A stretch of DNA of 64,000 bases from Icerya purchasi (taxonomy: Eukaryota > Arthropoda > Insecta > Hemiptera > Monophlebidae): NCBI GenBank assembly GCA_039619475.1, contig CM077115.1, positions 397,888,557-397,952,556 on the forward strand, written 5' to 3'. The notes under the pieces are model-generated. The model saw only the letters and a list, made by a program, of their open reading frames with translations. It had not been told where the DNA came from and made no database searches. Below, piece after piece: positions 24,624 to 36,250 of the stretch (its first letter is position 1; every line of letters starts with the position of its first letter). A program made the position numbers and the translations under genes.

Positions 24624-27600
24624 TTGAAATAAAGCATCGGAAATACATTAATGATACTAAATTATGAACAATTGGAACATAATAAGCTAAAGATATCGGA
24701 TTTATAATGAATGAAATCCTCCAAAGTGTGTGCTGCATGTTACATTACTAGGAAAGCGAAGTAATAGTACATATTGCATGAGAAATTCCATGATATTTAT
24801 AAGAACATAATTTATGTAAAATTACTTTTGGGTAAAGTGTAAATTTTAAAATATGCGCCATTTGTCTTAAACTTGTATACGAGTTTTTAGCGAACCGAAT
24901 TACTGGCCTGTTTAGTTTTTATTCAAACTGAAATTAACGCGATATTTCTATTTGGAGAAATACGTTTCGACGCGCAAGGTAATGCCGCATATGTAGCGCT
25001 TAAAGCAACTGGATTTTCTGCGTATTCCAGAAACACAGTGTCGACTTTATAATTTAATTTTCTCTACTCTCAATAATCCAGGGCTTTTGCTTATAATGTG
25101 CGTATTCTGACCTTGAAATATTTCATTTTTCTCATTTAATTAATATATGCTCACATAATTTATCAACTAAAGAATGCCATCGCCTGAAGAAATGTGTTTA
25201 TTTTATTCCACCACTTTCCTAAGGAACTATGGATAATCGCTAGTATGTAATTTAGCGAACTATTTTTAATAATTTTTATTCTTACGTGCTTATCGTTCCA
25301 TTGATATCCTTTATTTTCTAAAAGGGTGCAATTTTTAAGATAAACAGCAACAGTTTCAAAAACACCTTATTAAATCTCAGGACAACGAAGTAGCTGTTTA
25401 ATGATATTTGTATTATTATGTTTGTTATTTATTTATTTTTTTAATGCGAGTAAACTTCCGGAAGATTCTTTTTAGAACACATTTTTATCTCGTTAATTAT
25501 TGCTACTCGTTTTTTCTCCCTTAATCAGATGATAGCGTATTACGATAAAATACTTCTAATTTTTTTACTGTATATGACAGTAAAAGAAATACCCAAGTTT
25601 CTACTTCCATTACTGTAACTTCTAAAAAGCTATAATAATAAAGCGAAATTTTATGAGTGAGCTAGACAGTTGATAAAGACCAGGACTAAAAAAAGTAACC
25701 GGCTCCTTAATTAGATTCAATAATAATTCTTTGCAATATTATTAAAAAAATATTTTTCTTTCATTTATGTAAGGAAATTTGATTGTAATTAATATTTTCT
25801 AAATTATTAATGACACATATTACCAAGATCAGTTGTCGCCTATGTGAAAAGAGAAAAACAGATTAGCTTATAAACCTGATCTCTATAACTAACTTCTGCT
25901 CGAAAGAAATCTTTCTGACAAAATTAACCTATGGATCTTCTCTATTCCGGTGTATGTACCATGTATTATAACCCTGGTGAATTTTTTAATGCACAGAACA
26001 GGGCGCTGGTCACATTGTCTATACTGCAAACTACTGTTAGCGAATAAGTTAATGGATATCAGGGCTTCCGGAAGGCGAGGGTGAAGAAATCACTAATGTA
26101 GGCTATAAAGAAGTCTGTTGCAGAAATTATAAAATAACTTATCGGCAGAGGGAAACAATTTTAACGTGAAATTTCAGAAATTTCTCTGGCAAACAGGTTA
26201 TCGGAGGATGTTTAATAGATGAAAATTTTTGTTCGCACAGTGATACGTAAACCACCTTTTTGAAGGCCCAATAGGTATTACTAATTAGGTGCACACATAT
26301 ATATATATATACTTTTTCCGCAATGACGGAATTCGAAATGCTACGAAATAAAAATAAAAGCAATTATAGTTAAGTATTTTGCGTTGGGTGTGCCAATATA
26401 CGGTATTATGTTAAACTAGAAAAGGAATGGATGATATCAAAATTTGTCGATGATATTTATTGTAGAGAATATAATTTTAGTTAATGCGCACAAATTATTG
26501 CATCAACTTAATATATTATTTTAAGAAGGTATGGTGTAGGAGGAAGTCTGAATGTATGTTTTGTTTTATTGAACTTTCTAGGGGTTTATTGCAGGAGGTG
26601 AATATGAGACTGGAAAAATACGACGAACTGGACAGTTTGATACGTGGCATGTTATTCATTGAAGCTAACAATCCAAAGGAATGCTATTATTTTACGGATC
26701 CCACCGATGACAACAAATATAAAAAAGTTACCTACGATTTTTCAGATCCGTATCCGTTTATCGTAAGTAATTGAATTTATAATAATTACATGCTCGATAA
26801 TTCTTTTCTCTCCATATATAAAAGTTTTGAAGTGTTTTTTATTATTAGAAATTAATTTGTGATTTATTTAAAAATTCGAAAATTATTTCGATATTAATCA
26901 AATAGCCAGAAATTATTAAAAATTGAGAACAGATAGTATTTGAAAATCTCTGCTCGCTTCGCTCGGGTCGCATCTCTGCGACGTAAATAACTATGCGGTA
27001 TTATAATCAAATAGAAAAAACTAATTAAAAGTTGAAAATGTGGAGCATCGAACATCAGAAAAACTTTTTTTTTGATATGTACAGGGATATAAACATTTAA
27101 TCTTGATAGTTTTACAATTAACAATGCTGCATGGATGCGATCGAAGTGAATTGATGGCGGTGGAGCTTCCTTGAGGGTTGGCGCAAAGTTCCTTAGTAAT
27201 TTAGAAAATGTTTTCGTCACGGACTAAATTCGAAAACGAAAAAAACAGGTCTAAGACAGTTATTTTAAAAAAACATTACTTTAAGTCTGTGTTTTCGAGG
27301 TTTCTTAACAGTTTAAATTTGTATTTATAGAATAATAATTACAAGCATGTGATAATATTACGTCATATACTGATTACGGCATACATATTAATTATAACGT
27401 AATTCTTAGGCCGGCTTCCAAGAAGAAAGAGGTTATACGTTCGTCGCATATGATTTTTTTTTTTTTTCATGTTTGTTTACGCATAACTTATATTTATATA
27501 GACGGATTTTACTGATTCTTTGTTCATTAGAAAAAGTACTATTCAACTTAGATACCATGCGAGTAATCGTGAAAATCGGTGAACATAAATTGAGTGTTCG

Positions 27601-30600
27601 TCAAAAAACTTAAAGAAATGTGGTCCTTTTGGATTATTTTTTATTAGTATAGTAGAGGCGGTTGACTTAAAATATTATCAATTTGCAAAATTACCACGAA
27701 AATGTAACTTTGTTACCGACTTCCAAAAAGAAGGAGGTTACAGAATTACGCTGTAAATTTTGATCATTTTATACAAAGTATAGAAGAGAAAGAGACAGAA
27801 ATGTAACCAAGAGGGGTCAAGGTGCACAGCCTCTTGCTTAGCCTAAATGGCCGAGTTGTATATATGTATATTAATGGCTATGTCATTTTTACGCCAGGCG
27901 TCATCAGGAAAAGTGTCCTGTCACGAAATTTGTCCCATATATAAGACTTTAATGCGATATTAGCGCTCCTACATCCCCTGGTGGTGAAAATTGGAACTCA
28001 TCGGGAAAAGTGTCCTGTTATTAAAATGGATTTAATGCGATATTAGCGTTCCTACATCCCTTGGTGGTGAAAATTGGAACTGAAAGATTTTTTTCTGTCG
28101 AACGACGTAGCCAATGAAAAAGTTTATCCTTCTATAAGAATTATAGAAGAACTAGACTTGGGGGTGAAGGGGGCTTGCCTCATTCCGAGACCCGAAGAGC
28201 GAGTTTATATATATATATCGCACAAATTATATTTAAATCTGGATATATTGCAGTCGGCATTTTGTTACATCTTTATTTTACTTGACTGGACTTTCTTGAC
28301 TACTTTGATAAAAATCCGCGTGGGCCGTTTAACTCACAAACAAAAAAAAAAAAAAAAATTACATAAATTATGCCCTACAATCTTCCTTAAGAATAATTAA
28401 TAAAAGCCGGAAACAAAATTTGTTTAGTAGTTCTTTCACTACAGTTTTGACTACCCGTTTAAATTTATAGCTTTTTTTTCGCCCCAGGCATATTACTAAT
28501 ACAATAATTAAAACAAACTTTAAATACATTTCATAACAGAAAACTATAGTAATTAGCCTTGGTGACTACTCAGTTTGTGTTTGTCAGTATTCATCCTAGC
28601 TGTTATCAATGGCTCTGTTCATATATTAATCTTCATTTAAGTCTGTATTTTTTAAATAAGGTATTTATTTTAATTTATTAAAGTAAATTATTTAATATTA
28701 ATTTTTTTTGTTATTAAGGTATTTATTTATTTTATTTTATGAACATTTTCTCTACCCACCTACTCATTTTGTTCTGCGTCTTTCAATCTTTCCGTTGAGC
28801 ATTTTACAAAAATTAATTTATTATCAAAATAGCAAACCATAACAGTTGCGAAGATTTAAAATTTGAATAGAAGTAATGTTTTCGATAGTAACTATTAAAA
28901 ATTCCGTTGTCAGATTCTTTATTTCTCTGTAGAACCTAATAGAAAATACTTGTATTTTTATTTTTAAATTTCTGCGTTGGGTGTAGAGCAACCAGGCTGA
29001 AAGTGCAGCTTCTATATTTAGACCCTGTCGTAGACATTTCGTGATTGAACTAACGTAAAAAGGGAAGCGGCGGAATCCAGTAATCTTATTTGCATCCGAG
29101 ATTAGTAAAACATTATCTAGAACTCATATTTATATTTACCAAGGTAAGCATTTTATTTAAAATATTTACCATGGTAAAAGTTTTATCTATTTCTTTTTTC
29201 TATTGTGTCCATGGTATTTTACCTTTCTATTTTCCACACTTTATAGGACAACGACTAAATCACACCAGAAATTAATAAATTAGCACTAAACCTTTGCATC
29301 GGAATCAGTCTATCCACGGGTGAAAACGTTATAAAATCGGTCCGGTAGTTCCCGAGACTAGCGTGCACATGCAGATTTTATGCTTTTTCTTCTGGTGTTT
29401 TAGAAGCAGTTACAGTAAAACAAAAAAGTTGAAAGCTGTTTCATGTATAAAAATTAAAATAATGGAAAAAACATCATTTATTACATTAGTTAATAAATCG
29501 ATGACATCCTTACATCACCATTAATCGATGAAAAGAGATTTTTATAAAAACTAAGATAAAAATAATATATCTGACTTGATGAATATGAATTATAAAGCCC
29601 AACGATAGATTATGCAGCAACTGATGAATAAGATATCAAATATAATGGTCTGTATATTTCTAAAATCAAAAGTAGTAGATTTTTCATACAAGTTCTGAAT
29701 ATTGGTGAAAAAGTTTTTTAATAACCCATCCGAATACTTGAAAAATAAATTGTATTTATTTTAAAAATCCGGTGAACCAGAAAACCGCCAACAACGCAGT
29801 TGATTGTGTTGCTGCTTTAAAATGCTATCATTTATTCCTGGTGTTGCTAATGAAAAACAAAAAAAAAAATGAGTGTATTCCGACTGGAAGTAGCTAAGGA
29901 AAATAACAAAATCTGTTTGTCTAATTATTTTTAATAAATACAAAGAAGCACTTCCTTTTTTTTGTTTGCCCAATGTTTGAATATTCTTTGTTGAACGCGA
30001 CATTTTGTTATGTTCGTGTTCGTTATTCACGAGTTTAACCGTAAATATTTTTTTATTTTTCACTTTTAGATAGTTAATATTGGATCCGGAGTCAGTATTT
30101 TAGCCGTATACGGTCCTCAAAATTATAAAAGAATTTCAGGTACTAGGTAGGTAGTTTCTTATAAATTAATATGCTTATATACTTTTTTTTAAAGAAATAG
30201 TTCGGACATGAGCGTTTATAGAGAATTCATTGCAAGTTATAGAAATTTTGTGAAGAATAGGTTATCATCAGTTAATGTACTATTATTTATTTCATCAACT
30301 GATAAGTAAATTAATTGATAATATACAATTTTTCGACGAGTTTTTCCCATTTTCACTTTTTTTTATCCTTTTAGTTAGTTTCTCGGATGATAAGTGGAGA
30401 ACCTAACGATTAGCTTCCTATTTTGTAAACTTTTAGCCTAGCCTGCCAGCAGGATTGTGTACTCTTCTTTTCTCATCCTTTCAGTCCTCTAGCTTCTTCC
30501 CTCTTGCTCATTATCCATAGGTATGTTTTTCTACTGGCGAGGTCGGTCTTTAAGGTATAAACATATTTAAAAGTTTTATCATAATAATTGGAAGAGCAGT

Positions 30601-33600
30601 TTAAACTACGGACTTTCTAATTTTATAGGCAAGTTAAGTTACACAAATTTTTTTTACAGTTTAGGTGGAGGAACATTTTTAGGCTTATGCTGTTTACTTA
30701 CGGGCTGCAATACATTCGAAGAAGCCATAGATCTAGCTGCTAAAGGAGACAATAAAAATGTGGATAAGCTAGTAAAAGATATTTATGGGGGCTCGTATGA
30801 GAGATTTGCTCTAGGCGGCGATTTGGTTGCTGCAAGGTAGGACGCATGTTTTAATACTAAATTTTTTTTTTTAGCTCATCTTTCTTTCGCTAATAATTGC
30901 GAAGGAAGCCAATATTATTTCACTGATTATTCAGCGTATATTTATAGAACCTAAATGATGTGTTTTTCCATTTCGGTGTAGTTTTGGCCAGATGATTTCG
31001 AAAGAAAAGAGAGAAGCGGTTTCTAAAGAAGATTTAGCGAAAGCGACGTTGGTGACTATTACTAATAACATTGGATCAATTGCAAGAATGTGTGCCGTAA
31101 ATGAAAAAATCAATAAAGTAAATTTTTATCTTCTTTTTGTTTATTTTTGTTTTTTGTTACTTTTAATTGAATAATAAATATTAATAATAAATTATTTGTT
31201 TGTGATGTTTTTTCTCGAAAAAATAATTTGAAAAAAATTGGAGTAATACCGACAATGTTCATAAAAAGTGCTCGAATTTGTAAATAATTTATTAACTGGA
31301 ATTGAAATTTTCATTATATTTATTTCAGGTCGTATTTGTTGGGAACTTTCTGAGGGTTAATGAAATATCGATGAGGCTTCTAGCATACGCTATGGATTAT
31401 TGGTCGGGTCATTCTTTAAAAGCGTTATTTTTAGAACACGAGGTAATAAAAAATAGATTCTTCATTAGTTTAAAATAATTTTTTTTTTTTTTTTTTGAAA
31501 AATATGTATTTATTATATTTAACACACAAAACTTTCGTCAAGCTAAAACGCTTGTCGACGAATTATCCTATTGAACACTTTACCATCTTAAATTAACTTA
31601 TACATATATATAATCGTGTAACATTTACTAATCTTAATCTATCTTTTCTATTTCTATCTTTTATATTTAATGTTTTTTTGTTTTTTTTTTCAGTTTTTAT
31701 GTTGCGCCTTCTCATTTTATTTTATGTTTATTATCTTTTTTATATTTTCTTCTTCCTGAAGCCATTCCTTTATTTTCCTTTTTCTTTCTCCTATTTTTTC
31801 CTTATCTATTATTTCTTTGGGTATTTTATTCAACATCTGAGTTATAATATATTTATCCGTTTGCTCCCCCATCTTTGTTCTTGCTAATGGCAGCTGGTAC
31901 GAAAGTTTTTCCCTTGACTCGTATTCTGCTTTTATTCTTTCCTCCAATTCAATTTTTTTTTCTGCTGATATGTACTCCCATATCTTCAGTAATAAGTACA
32001 TTCCTCTTATGCTCATTACGTCTTCTTTTTTAATTATTTCATTTTCGGTTTCTCCTTTATGATTTTAATGTATATAAAGCCGGTAAAACTGCTCTTATTT
32101 TCATTGCAATCTATTCCATATGTATGTCCCATCTTAAGTGTTGGTCCATCATTACTGTCCAAAAATGTTTATACTGCGTTACTATGTCTAACTTTTGACA
32201 GTTTTTCATTTCGCATTCGCGTCTTTCCCTCATTGAGTGTACACATTCGTTTGAGTGCATTATTGTATTTGGACGATACAAATCGGAGCTGTCTTTTTTT
32301 CCCCGCAGTACCATTGCTTTAGTCTTTTTTACATTTATTCTTAGACTTTTATCGTGTGCCCATTTACTTATCGTTATTAGATCTTTTTGCATCCTTATGT
32401 CTGCCTCTTTAACATCTTTATGTGACGTAACTATTGCTATATCATCCGCGTACGAGACTACCTCACTGTAACTTAATTCCCCTTATACAGAGGCCATTTG
32501 TATATACAATAAACAGTGTTGGCGCTAAGTTACTACCCTACGGTACTCCTGCATTCATCTCCTCTTTTTCACTTTGCACATTTAAGATATTTACACATGT
32601 TTTCCTCTATGTTAAATAACTTTGAAACCATTTTTTCAAACTATTCGTTATTCCTATTTTCTCTAATGCGTTTATGATTATTTTATGACCGACCGTTTCA
32701 AATGCTGTAGTAAGATCTATAAACGTTATCAACACATTCTTTCCCTCTTCAAAGCCATCTCTTATTTTTTCGGTAAGCTCACCGATTGCTTTCGATGTGG
32801 ATTTTCCTTTTTGAAACCCGTGTTGTGTTTTGTCAATTATCCTATTTTCTTGTAAGTACTTTGTTAGATTATTTGCTACATAATACTTTTCTAATATTGT
32901 TGCAATCACATTGCTTACAGCAATTGGCATAATAGAGTTTTCATATTCACTGTGTTTCCCTTTTTTATATATATTGGTCTCGTTTTCGATATTTTTAACT
33001 CATTTGGTATTTTCCCTTCTTTTAATGTCGGATTAATTCGATGCCGTAATATGTACACGGTGTACATTTCACGATTAAAAATATATAGAATAAAATAAAG
33101 TATATAATTTTATGAAATGGTGAGAAAATGAATGTGAGGTTGAACGAAAACCAGTTTCTGAGGTAAATAACAGTGAGCGGAGAAAAGCTGGTTTCCAAAA
33201 TAAAAGGGCCGAAAATAAAAAGTCATAGAAGAAGAAAAAGATAATGTTAATACATTGATCGTTGAAGAAAAATACAAAATTGATTTCGTTAAAACTGTTT
33301 CTCGTGATTTTCTAATAGCGAAAAACTACATATTTGTCGTGAAAAATATTAAAAAAGGCAAGAATTTTTCGTTGAAGCGGACCTTTTTCACTGAAAAGAA
33401 TCGCACATTCCGGACGCTTCACGTAGAGTTATCTTTCCAGTAATGGGTATGATTTGGAGTAGCAATTCCTAATATAGGGACGCGGACCTCGCGAATCCAT
33501 GATATCCTAACAAGTAGTTTTAAAGGTTTAAAAAAGTAATCAAAAAAACCTTAAATTATATTTTTATTACAAATTCTAAATTTTAGTGAAATTATACCAA

Positions 33601-34656
33601 TAAATATGCACTATAAAAGGAGTGTATTTACTTAATTTTTGCTATTCCGCAAATTTGATCGATATTTTTTCTTAATAACTCAAAAAGCGACACTCAGCAA
33701 GTATTTTTTTGTGATTTATCGAAAAACTTAATTTTTCATTACTAAATACTTGAGAGGAAGGCATCAAAATAATGTGATAAGGAGTTCCACATCATGGAAA
33801 ACGTTAAAAACCGTTGATCGAAAATGTAATACGTACAATTTTATTTATATCCTATATTTAATTTTTTTTTACCGGTAGTTCGAATTATATGTTTTAATAT
33901 TTTCATTTTTTTTTTTTTTTTTATTTTTTTTTTTTTAATGATCGGTGTATCAAAGAAAGTTATACGTGAGGTAGTAAAAATATGTAATTTAAAACATAAA
34001 TTATTCCCACGAAGTCATTTCGTCGTAACATTTCCGGAAGATTTAATCTGGGATTTCTAGTAAGGAAGATAATTAAATAAACGTTTTCATATTGTTAAAA
34101 TCACGAAATTTAATCAGTCTGTTTTAATTGTATTGAAAAGAAGTTTCTACCGAATTTTGTAATTCAGCATTTGATATTCGTTTGCGTATAAATTCTGTTC
34201 ATTTCAAACAAATAAAAATCACCTCGTATCATTAATCGCCGGGTTTTGATATGATTAAAGGCGGTTCTTTTAACTAGCTGCTGTATTTTACCAATTTTAA
34301 AATTTTCGATAATCCAACGTTTATACTATTTTACGTTTTTTTCTCGAGTTTTTGTATCATTTACAAATATGACTATTGTTAAACGATTTCAAAATCTTGT
34401 ACAGCGAATATTGACGACTACTTCGTTTAATGAGGATTATAGAGACTACAGTGTAGATGCAGGTACGAGTATAGATATGTTGCTTAACTGGATTACTATA
34501 ATAATAATTAATCAAATTTTTATAGTTATTAATTAATATATTAATATGAAATAATTGTTTCATTCTGTGCGGCACGCTATTTTAAAAAGTAATTTCTTTC
34601 AGGGATATTTCGGCGCGGTCGGCTGTTTAATTTCATTTAACGAAGTTATCAGTTAG
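20718..34656 (+). CDS. fbl: Pantothenate kinase (fumble/PANK family), 8 visible coding exons
   Basis: Pantothenate kinase phosphorylates pantothenate (vitamin B5) with ATP, the first and controlling step of coenzyme A synthesis. Coding exons are 20718-20896, 21282-21455, 26595-26762, 30070-30146, 30660-30836, 30982-31117, 31329-31442 and 34603-34656. All introns are GT..AG and phases agree (0,0,0,2,2,0,0), giving about 358 codons from ATG 20720 to TAG 34656. Visible family marks: DIGGT nucleotide-binding motif at residues 7-11, [10 protein letters not shown] at 103-112 (the KFE glutamate sits where animal enzymes carry the catalytic base), [54 protein letters not shown] and the C-terminal GYFGAVG. 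Vertebrate PANK3 is about 370 residues, so the catalytic domain is complete. An AG acceptor lies just before the first visible exon, so there is an upstream exon, either 5'UTR or an N-terminal extension; it is not identified with confidence. The protein reads closer to insect fumble than to vertebrate PANKs. I see no frameshift or internal stop. Confidence 0.93.
21282..21455 (+). CDS. fbl: fbl exon 2 (visible numbering)
   Basis: 58 codons in phase 0, with acceptor ...ttgtactag and donor AAG|gtatgg. It encodes the [15 protein letters not shown] stretch and the glycine-rich [10 protein letters not shown] motif, which carries the putative catalytic glutamate (residue 112 of the visible protein). 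It follows a 385-bp intron that holds a poly-A run of about 25. Confidence 0.92.
21456..22249 (+). other. fbl intron 2, left part
   Basis: AT-rich intronic sequence with a short (AAT)n tract near 21680-21735 and A-runs. I see no exon or transposon coding sequence here. Confidence 0.6.
22250..24590 (-). mobile_element. Degraded antisense LINE in fbl intron 2
   Basis: On the minus strand, pieces follow in LINE order. Remnant ORF at about 24479-24297; then 24040-23561, the RT N-terminal region ([14 protein letters not shown] ... [20 protein letters not shown] ... LPNKTSFGA); about 23330-23190, RT block [19 protein letters not shown] and DWFTSYL; about 23150-23040, [14 protein letters not shown] and the catalytic NYADDTV. 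A C-terminal tail (VTRSYAFED ... LYNLLPD) lies at about 22440-22340. Many stops and frameshifts separate the pieces, so it cannot make a working enzyme. It looks CR1/jockey-like; exact clade is uncertain. A (TAA)n tract at 24590-24622 lies beside the 5' end. Confidence 0.75.
24625..26594 (+). other. fbl intron 2, right part
   Basis: AT-rich intronic sequence. A minus-strand open frame at 26363-26139 is not recognisable. A short (TA)n lies at 26296-26311. No exon, RNA gene or transposon is supported. Confidence 0.5.
26595..26762 (+). CDS. fbl: fbl exon 3
   Basis: 56 codons, phase 0 to phase 0, acceptor ...tttattgcag and donor ATC|gtaagt. It encodes [20 protein letters not shown], then ECYYF and a DPYPFI end, matching the dimer-interface and substrate-side region of animal pantothenate kinases. 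The 5139-bp intron before it contains a degraded antisense LINE. Confidence 0.92.
26763..27391 (+). other. fbl intron 3, left part
   Basis: No recognisable feature. The minus-strand open frame at 27220-26894 has no family signature I know. Confidence 0.5.
27392..27866 (-). mobile_element. Composite MITE copy 4 (minus orientation) in fbl intron 3
   Basis: The left end TTATAACGTAATTCTTAGG (27392-27410) is inverted relative to CAGAATTACGCTGTAA (27741-27756). Beyond the right end, 27757-27866 is the reverse complement of the 'actcggccatt... gtataaaatgatcaaaat' module that precedes the same inverted repeat at 11.8 and 18.0 kb. The interior differs from those copies and contains mirrored 'ggcttccaagaagaaagaggtta' and 'cgacttccaaaaagaagg' ends. 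No coding sequence is present, so it would need proteins from elsewhere to move. Confidence 0.6.
27901..28080 (+). repeat. Two-copy direct tandem duplication in fbl intron 3
   Basis: Copy 1 (27901-27997, 97 bp) and copy 2 (27998-28080, 83 bp) abut exactly. Both begin tcatc(a/g)ggaaaagtgtcct and end gtggtgaaaattggaac, sharing ttaatgcgatattagcg and ctacatccc(c/t)tggtgg. Copy 2 lacks about 14 bp internally. No known family is recognised. Confidence 0.8.
28081..30069 (+). other. fbl intron 3, right part
   Basis: AT-rich. The segment just after the tandem duplication (28081-28205) reads as an open frame ([19 protein letters not shown]...) that may be old transposon coding sequence, but I do not recognise it. 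The rest shows nothing. Confidence 0.4.
30070..30146 (+). CDS. fbl: fbl exon 4
   Basis: 77 bp, acceptor ...cacttttag and donor AG|gtaggt. It encodes [15 protein letters not shown] and NYKRISGTS; the last serine codon is split across the following intron (phase 2). GSGVS and KRISGTS are near-invariant in the family and line the nucleotide site. Confidence 0.92.
30660..30836 (+). CDS. fbl: fbl exon 5
   Basis: 177 bp, acceptor ...tttttttacag and donor AG|gtagga. It begins [16 protein letters not shown] and continues through [22 protein letters not shown] and the YERF segment to DLVAA. The conserved glycine-rich turn and the DIYGG motif make this exon diagnostic. Residues after YERF read ALGGD where the family more often has GLPGD or similar. 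Confidence 0.93.
30982..31117 (+). CDS. fbl: fbl exon 6
   Basis: 136 bp, acceptor ...ttcggtgtag and donor AAA|gtaaat. It encodes [20 protein letters not shown] and then [20 protein letters not shown], the most conserved stretch of eukaryotic pantothenate kinases. The preceding intron is only 145 bp. Confidence 0.93.
31329..31442 (+). CDS. fbl: fbl exon 7
   Basis: 38 codons, acceptor ...ttatttcag and donor GAG|gtaata. It encodes [20 protein letters not shown], then AMDYW and ALFLEHE, the C-terminal core of the kinase. The poly-A end of an antisense LINE begins only 38 bp downstream of the donor. Confidence 0.92.
31480..33063 (-). mobile_element. Degraded antisense LINE with A-tail in fbl intron 7
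   Basis: Minus-strand RT blocks in order: [17 protein letters not shown] (about 33045-32995), then 32930-32607 with [13 protein letters not shown] and [35 protein letters not shown] at about 32550-32500, where the expected Gln is a TAG stop; catalytic SYADDIAIV at about 32460-32430; 32392-32111 with [20 protein letters not shown]; and a C-terminal part at 32016-31717 with [12 protein letters not shown] and LNKIPKEI. It ends with AATAAA (31512-31507 on the minus strand) and an A-tail (+ strand T-run 31480-31496). The retained tail marks a true retrotransposition end. The 5' end is truncated inside RT. Confidence 0.85.
33064..34602 (+). other. fbl intron 7, right part
   Basis: AT-rich, with a long T-rich run at 33905-33938. 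The open frame 33255-33443 ([14 protein letters not shown]...) is unrecognised. No transposon or exon is supported before the final fbl exon. Confidence 0.5.
34603..34656 (+). CDS. fbl: fbl terminal coding exon
   Basis: 17 codons plus TAG. The acceptor is ...taatttctttcag, and the peptide [17 protein letters not shown] carries the family's C-terminal GYFGAVG block followed by a short variable tail. Phase 0 matches exon 7. It was too short to show as a long ORF and was found by looking for the expected continuation of LEHE. No clear AATAAA is visible in the first 380 bp downstream before LINE sequence begins at about 35030. Confidence 0.9.
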   Translation, partial: GYFGAVGCLISFNEVIS

Positions 34657-35029
34657 GGAAACGATGCCGCAATGAACAAATCCGAAATTTTAAATTTGAT
34701 GCGGTGATTGTTTTCATTTTCTTTCCCGGTTGATCACTTTATTATATTTGACGACGATCGTATACGTTATATTGTAAATATACATTTGTTATAATGCTAG
34801 CTAGAATCTACCAAAGACGTATTAATAGTCTAATTTTAGACTCTAAAGAAAATATTTTAATTAGCCAGAAATTTATGTTAATTTCTTTAAGTTTTGAACT
34901 ACATTACCAGCCGCTTTGAATTCCGTAAGTATTTAAGTTAGTTTATTATATTTCCAGACACAGTTTTTTCTCTTATAATAATTTAACATTTGTTAAATCG
35001 TTTTTTTTTTTCTTCTTCTTTTTTAAAAG

Positions 35030-36250
35030 CCATTCCTAGCCTATTGGCTATCAATAGCTGGTATGGCAAATGATTGTGACGCGAGTAGTCCCTGTATTAG
35101 TAACTTATGTTTGAATGTTTTCACAAAGGTTTTTTTTTGCTTAGCCAGGTCTAAATGTTTTGTTCTTTTTAGTCTGCACACTTGCGTTTCTGGCGAATTG
35201 TCCAATAGGCCAATCGCAGTCCAGTTCGTGTGATTATATAACCGTTCCTGATGTTTTATTGCCACCCTTTTGGTAAGATCAGCTACATACTCCGTGCAAA
35301 GGTCATCATGTATGGTTTTGATCCTTAAGTACCATGGGGCGCCAACGATTGATCGTATAGTAATATTTTGGTACCTTTGAATCTTCATAGTATTGCTCTT
35401 TGCACTGCAGTCCCACAATTCGCATCCATATTTTCCATATCGGAGCGAGTAGTTGGTTGTATAATAGCGATTTATGTTTTAAGAACAGTTGGGACTGTTT
35501 TCCTAATAGCCAACGTAGTTTGTTGGTTTTGATTCCGAGTTCAGCCTTTTTTGTGTCAATGTGCGTACGCTACGTTAACTTCTGGTCTATAAGCCTAGGT
35601 ATTTAACATATTTTTTGATTGGCACTATCTTGTTATCGATTTTTATATTTTCTGGCTCTATACGACGATTTGTAAATACTCTATATGTATTGATTATTGA
35701 TTTATTTTCATTTATTTTAATGTGTCATGCTGTACTTTGTTAAAAGCCTGGCTTACATTCAAAAATACAGCATTGCAAATCCTTTTCTCTTCTGCAAGTC
35801 AGATTCAATTTTTTGTACCACCCTATGTACCTGTTGGACTGTAGAGTGTGTTTAGCGCTGAATACATACTGATGAAATGGTATTATTTGGTATTCATTAA
35901 CTAAAGAGGAAGCACTTTTTTTAATAACGGGGTTTCATATAATTTCGATCTCACTGATATTATTGAAATAAGCCTGTGTACGAGGCAACATCTGTAGTTG
36001 ATTTATTATGCTTCGGTATTACTACTATTTGCGAAAATTGTAACTGCGCAGGATAATAGGTTAATCTTAGCATAGCGTTGAATATATATGTTAGTAGCAG
36101 TGACCCTTTGCGCGGTAATTCGTTTAGGACCTTAGCGGTTATTAGATCGTAACCAGGCGCCATTTTGGGGTTCACGGTTTTAATTGCAGCCTTAATCTCT
36201 GTGTTTCGCGATTCTTTTCTACACTTTTCTGTTGATGACATAAAATGTAA
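35030..36250 (-). mobile_element. Degraded jockey-like LINE, antisense, downstream of fbl
   Basis: Minus strand: 36241-35960 reads NTEIKAAIKTVNPKMAPGYD, LITAKVLNELPRKGSLLLTY and a PAQLQFSQIVVIPKHNKS stretch, the classic pre-RT/RT start of jockey. About 35530-35420 reads LLGKQSQLFLKHKSLLYNQL. 35418-35041 carries the C-terminal QRYQNITIRSIVGAPWYLRI ... HQERLYNHTNWTAIGLLDN ... RLKRTKHLDL. The central RT core with YADD is missing or unreadable, and frames shift. It is dead. Confidence 0.85.
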
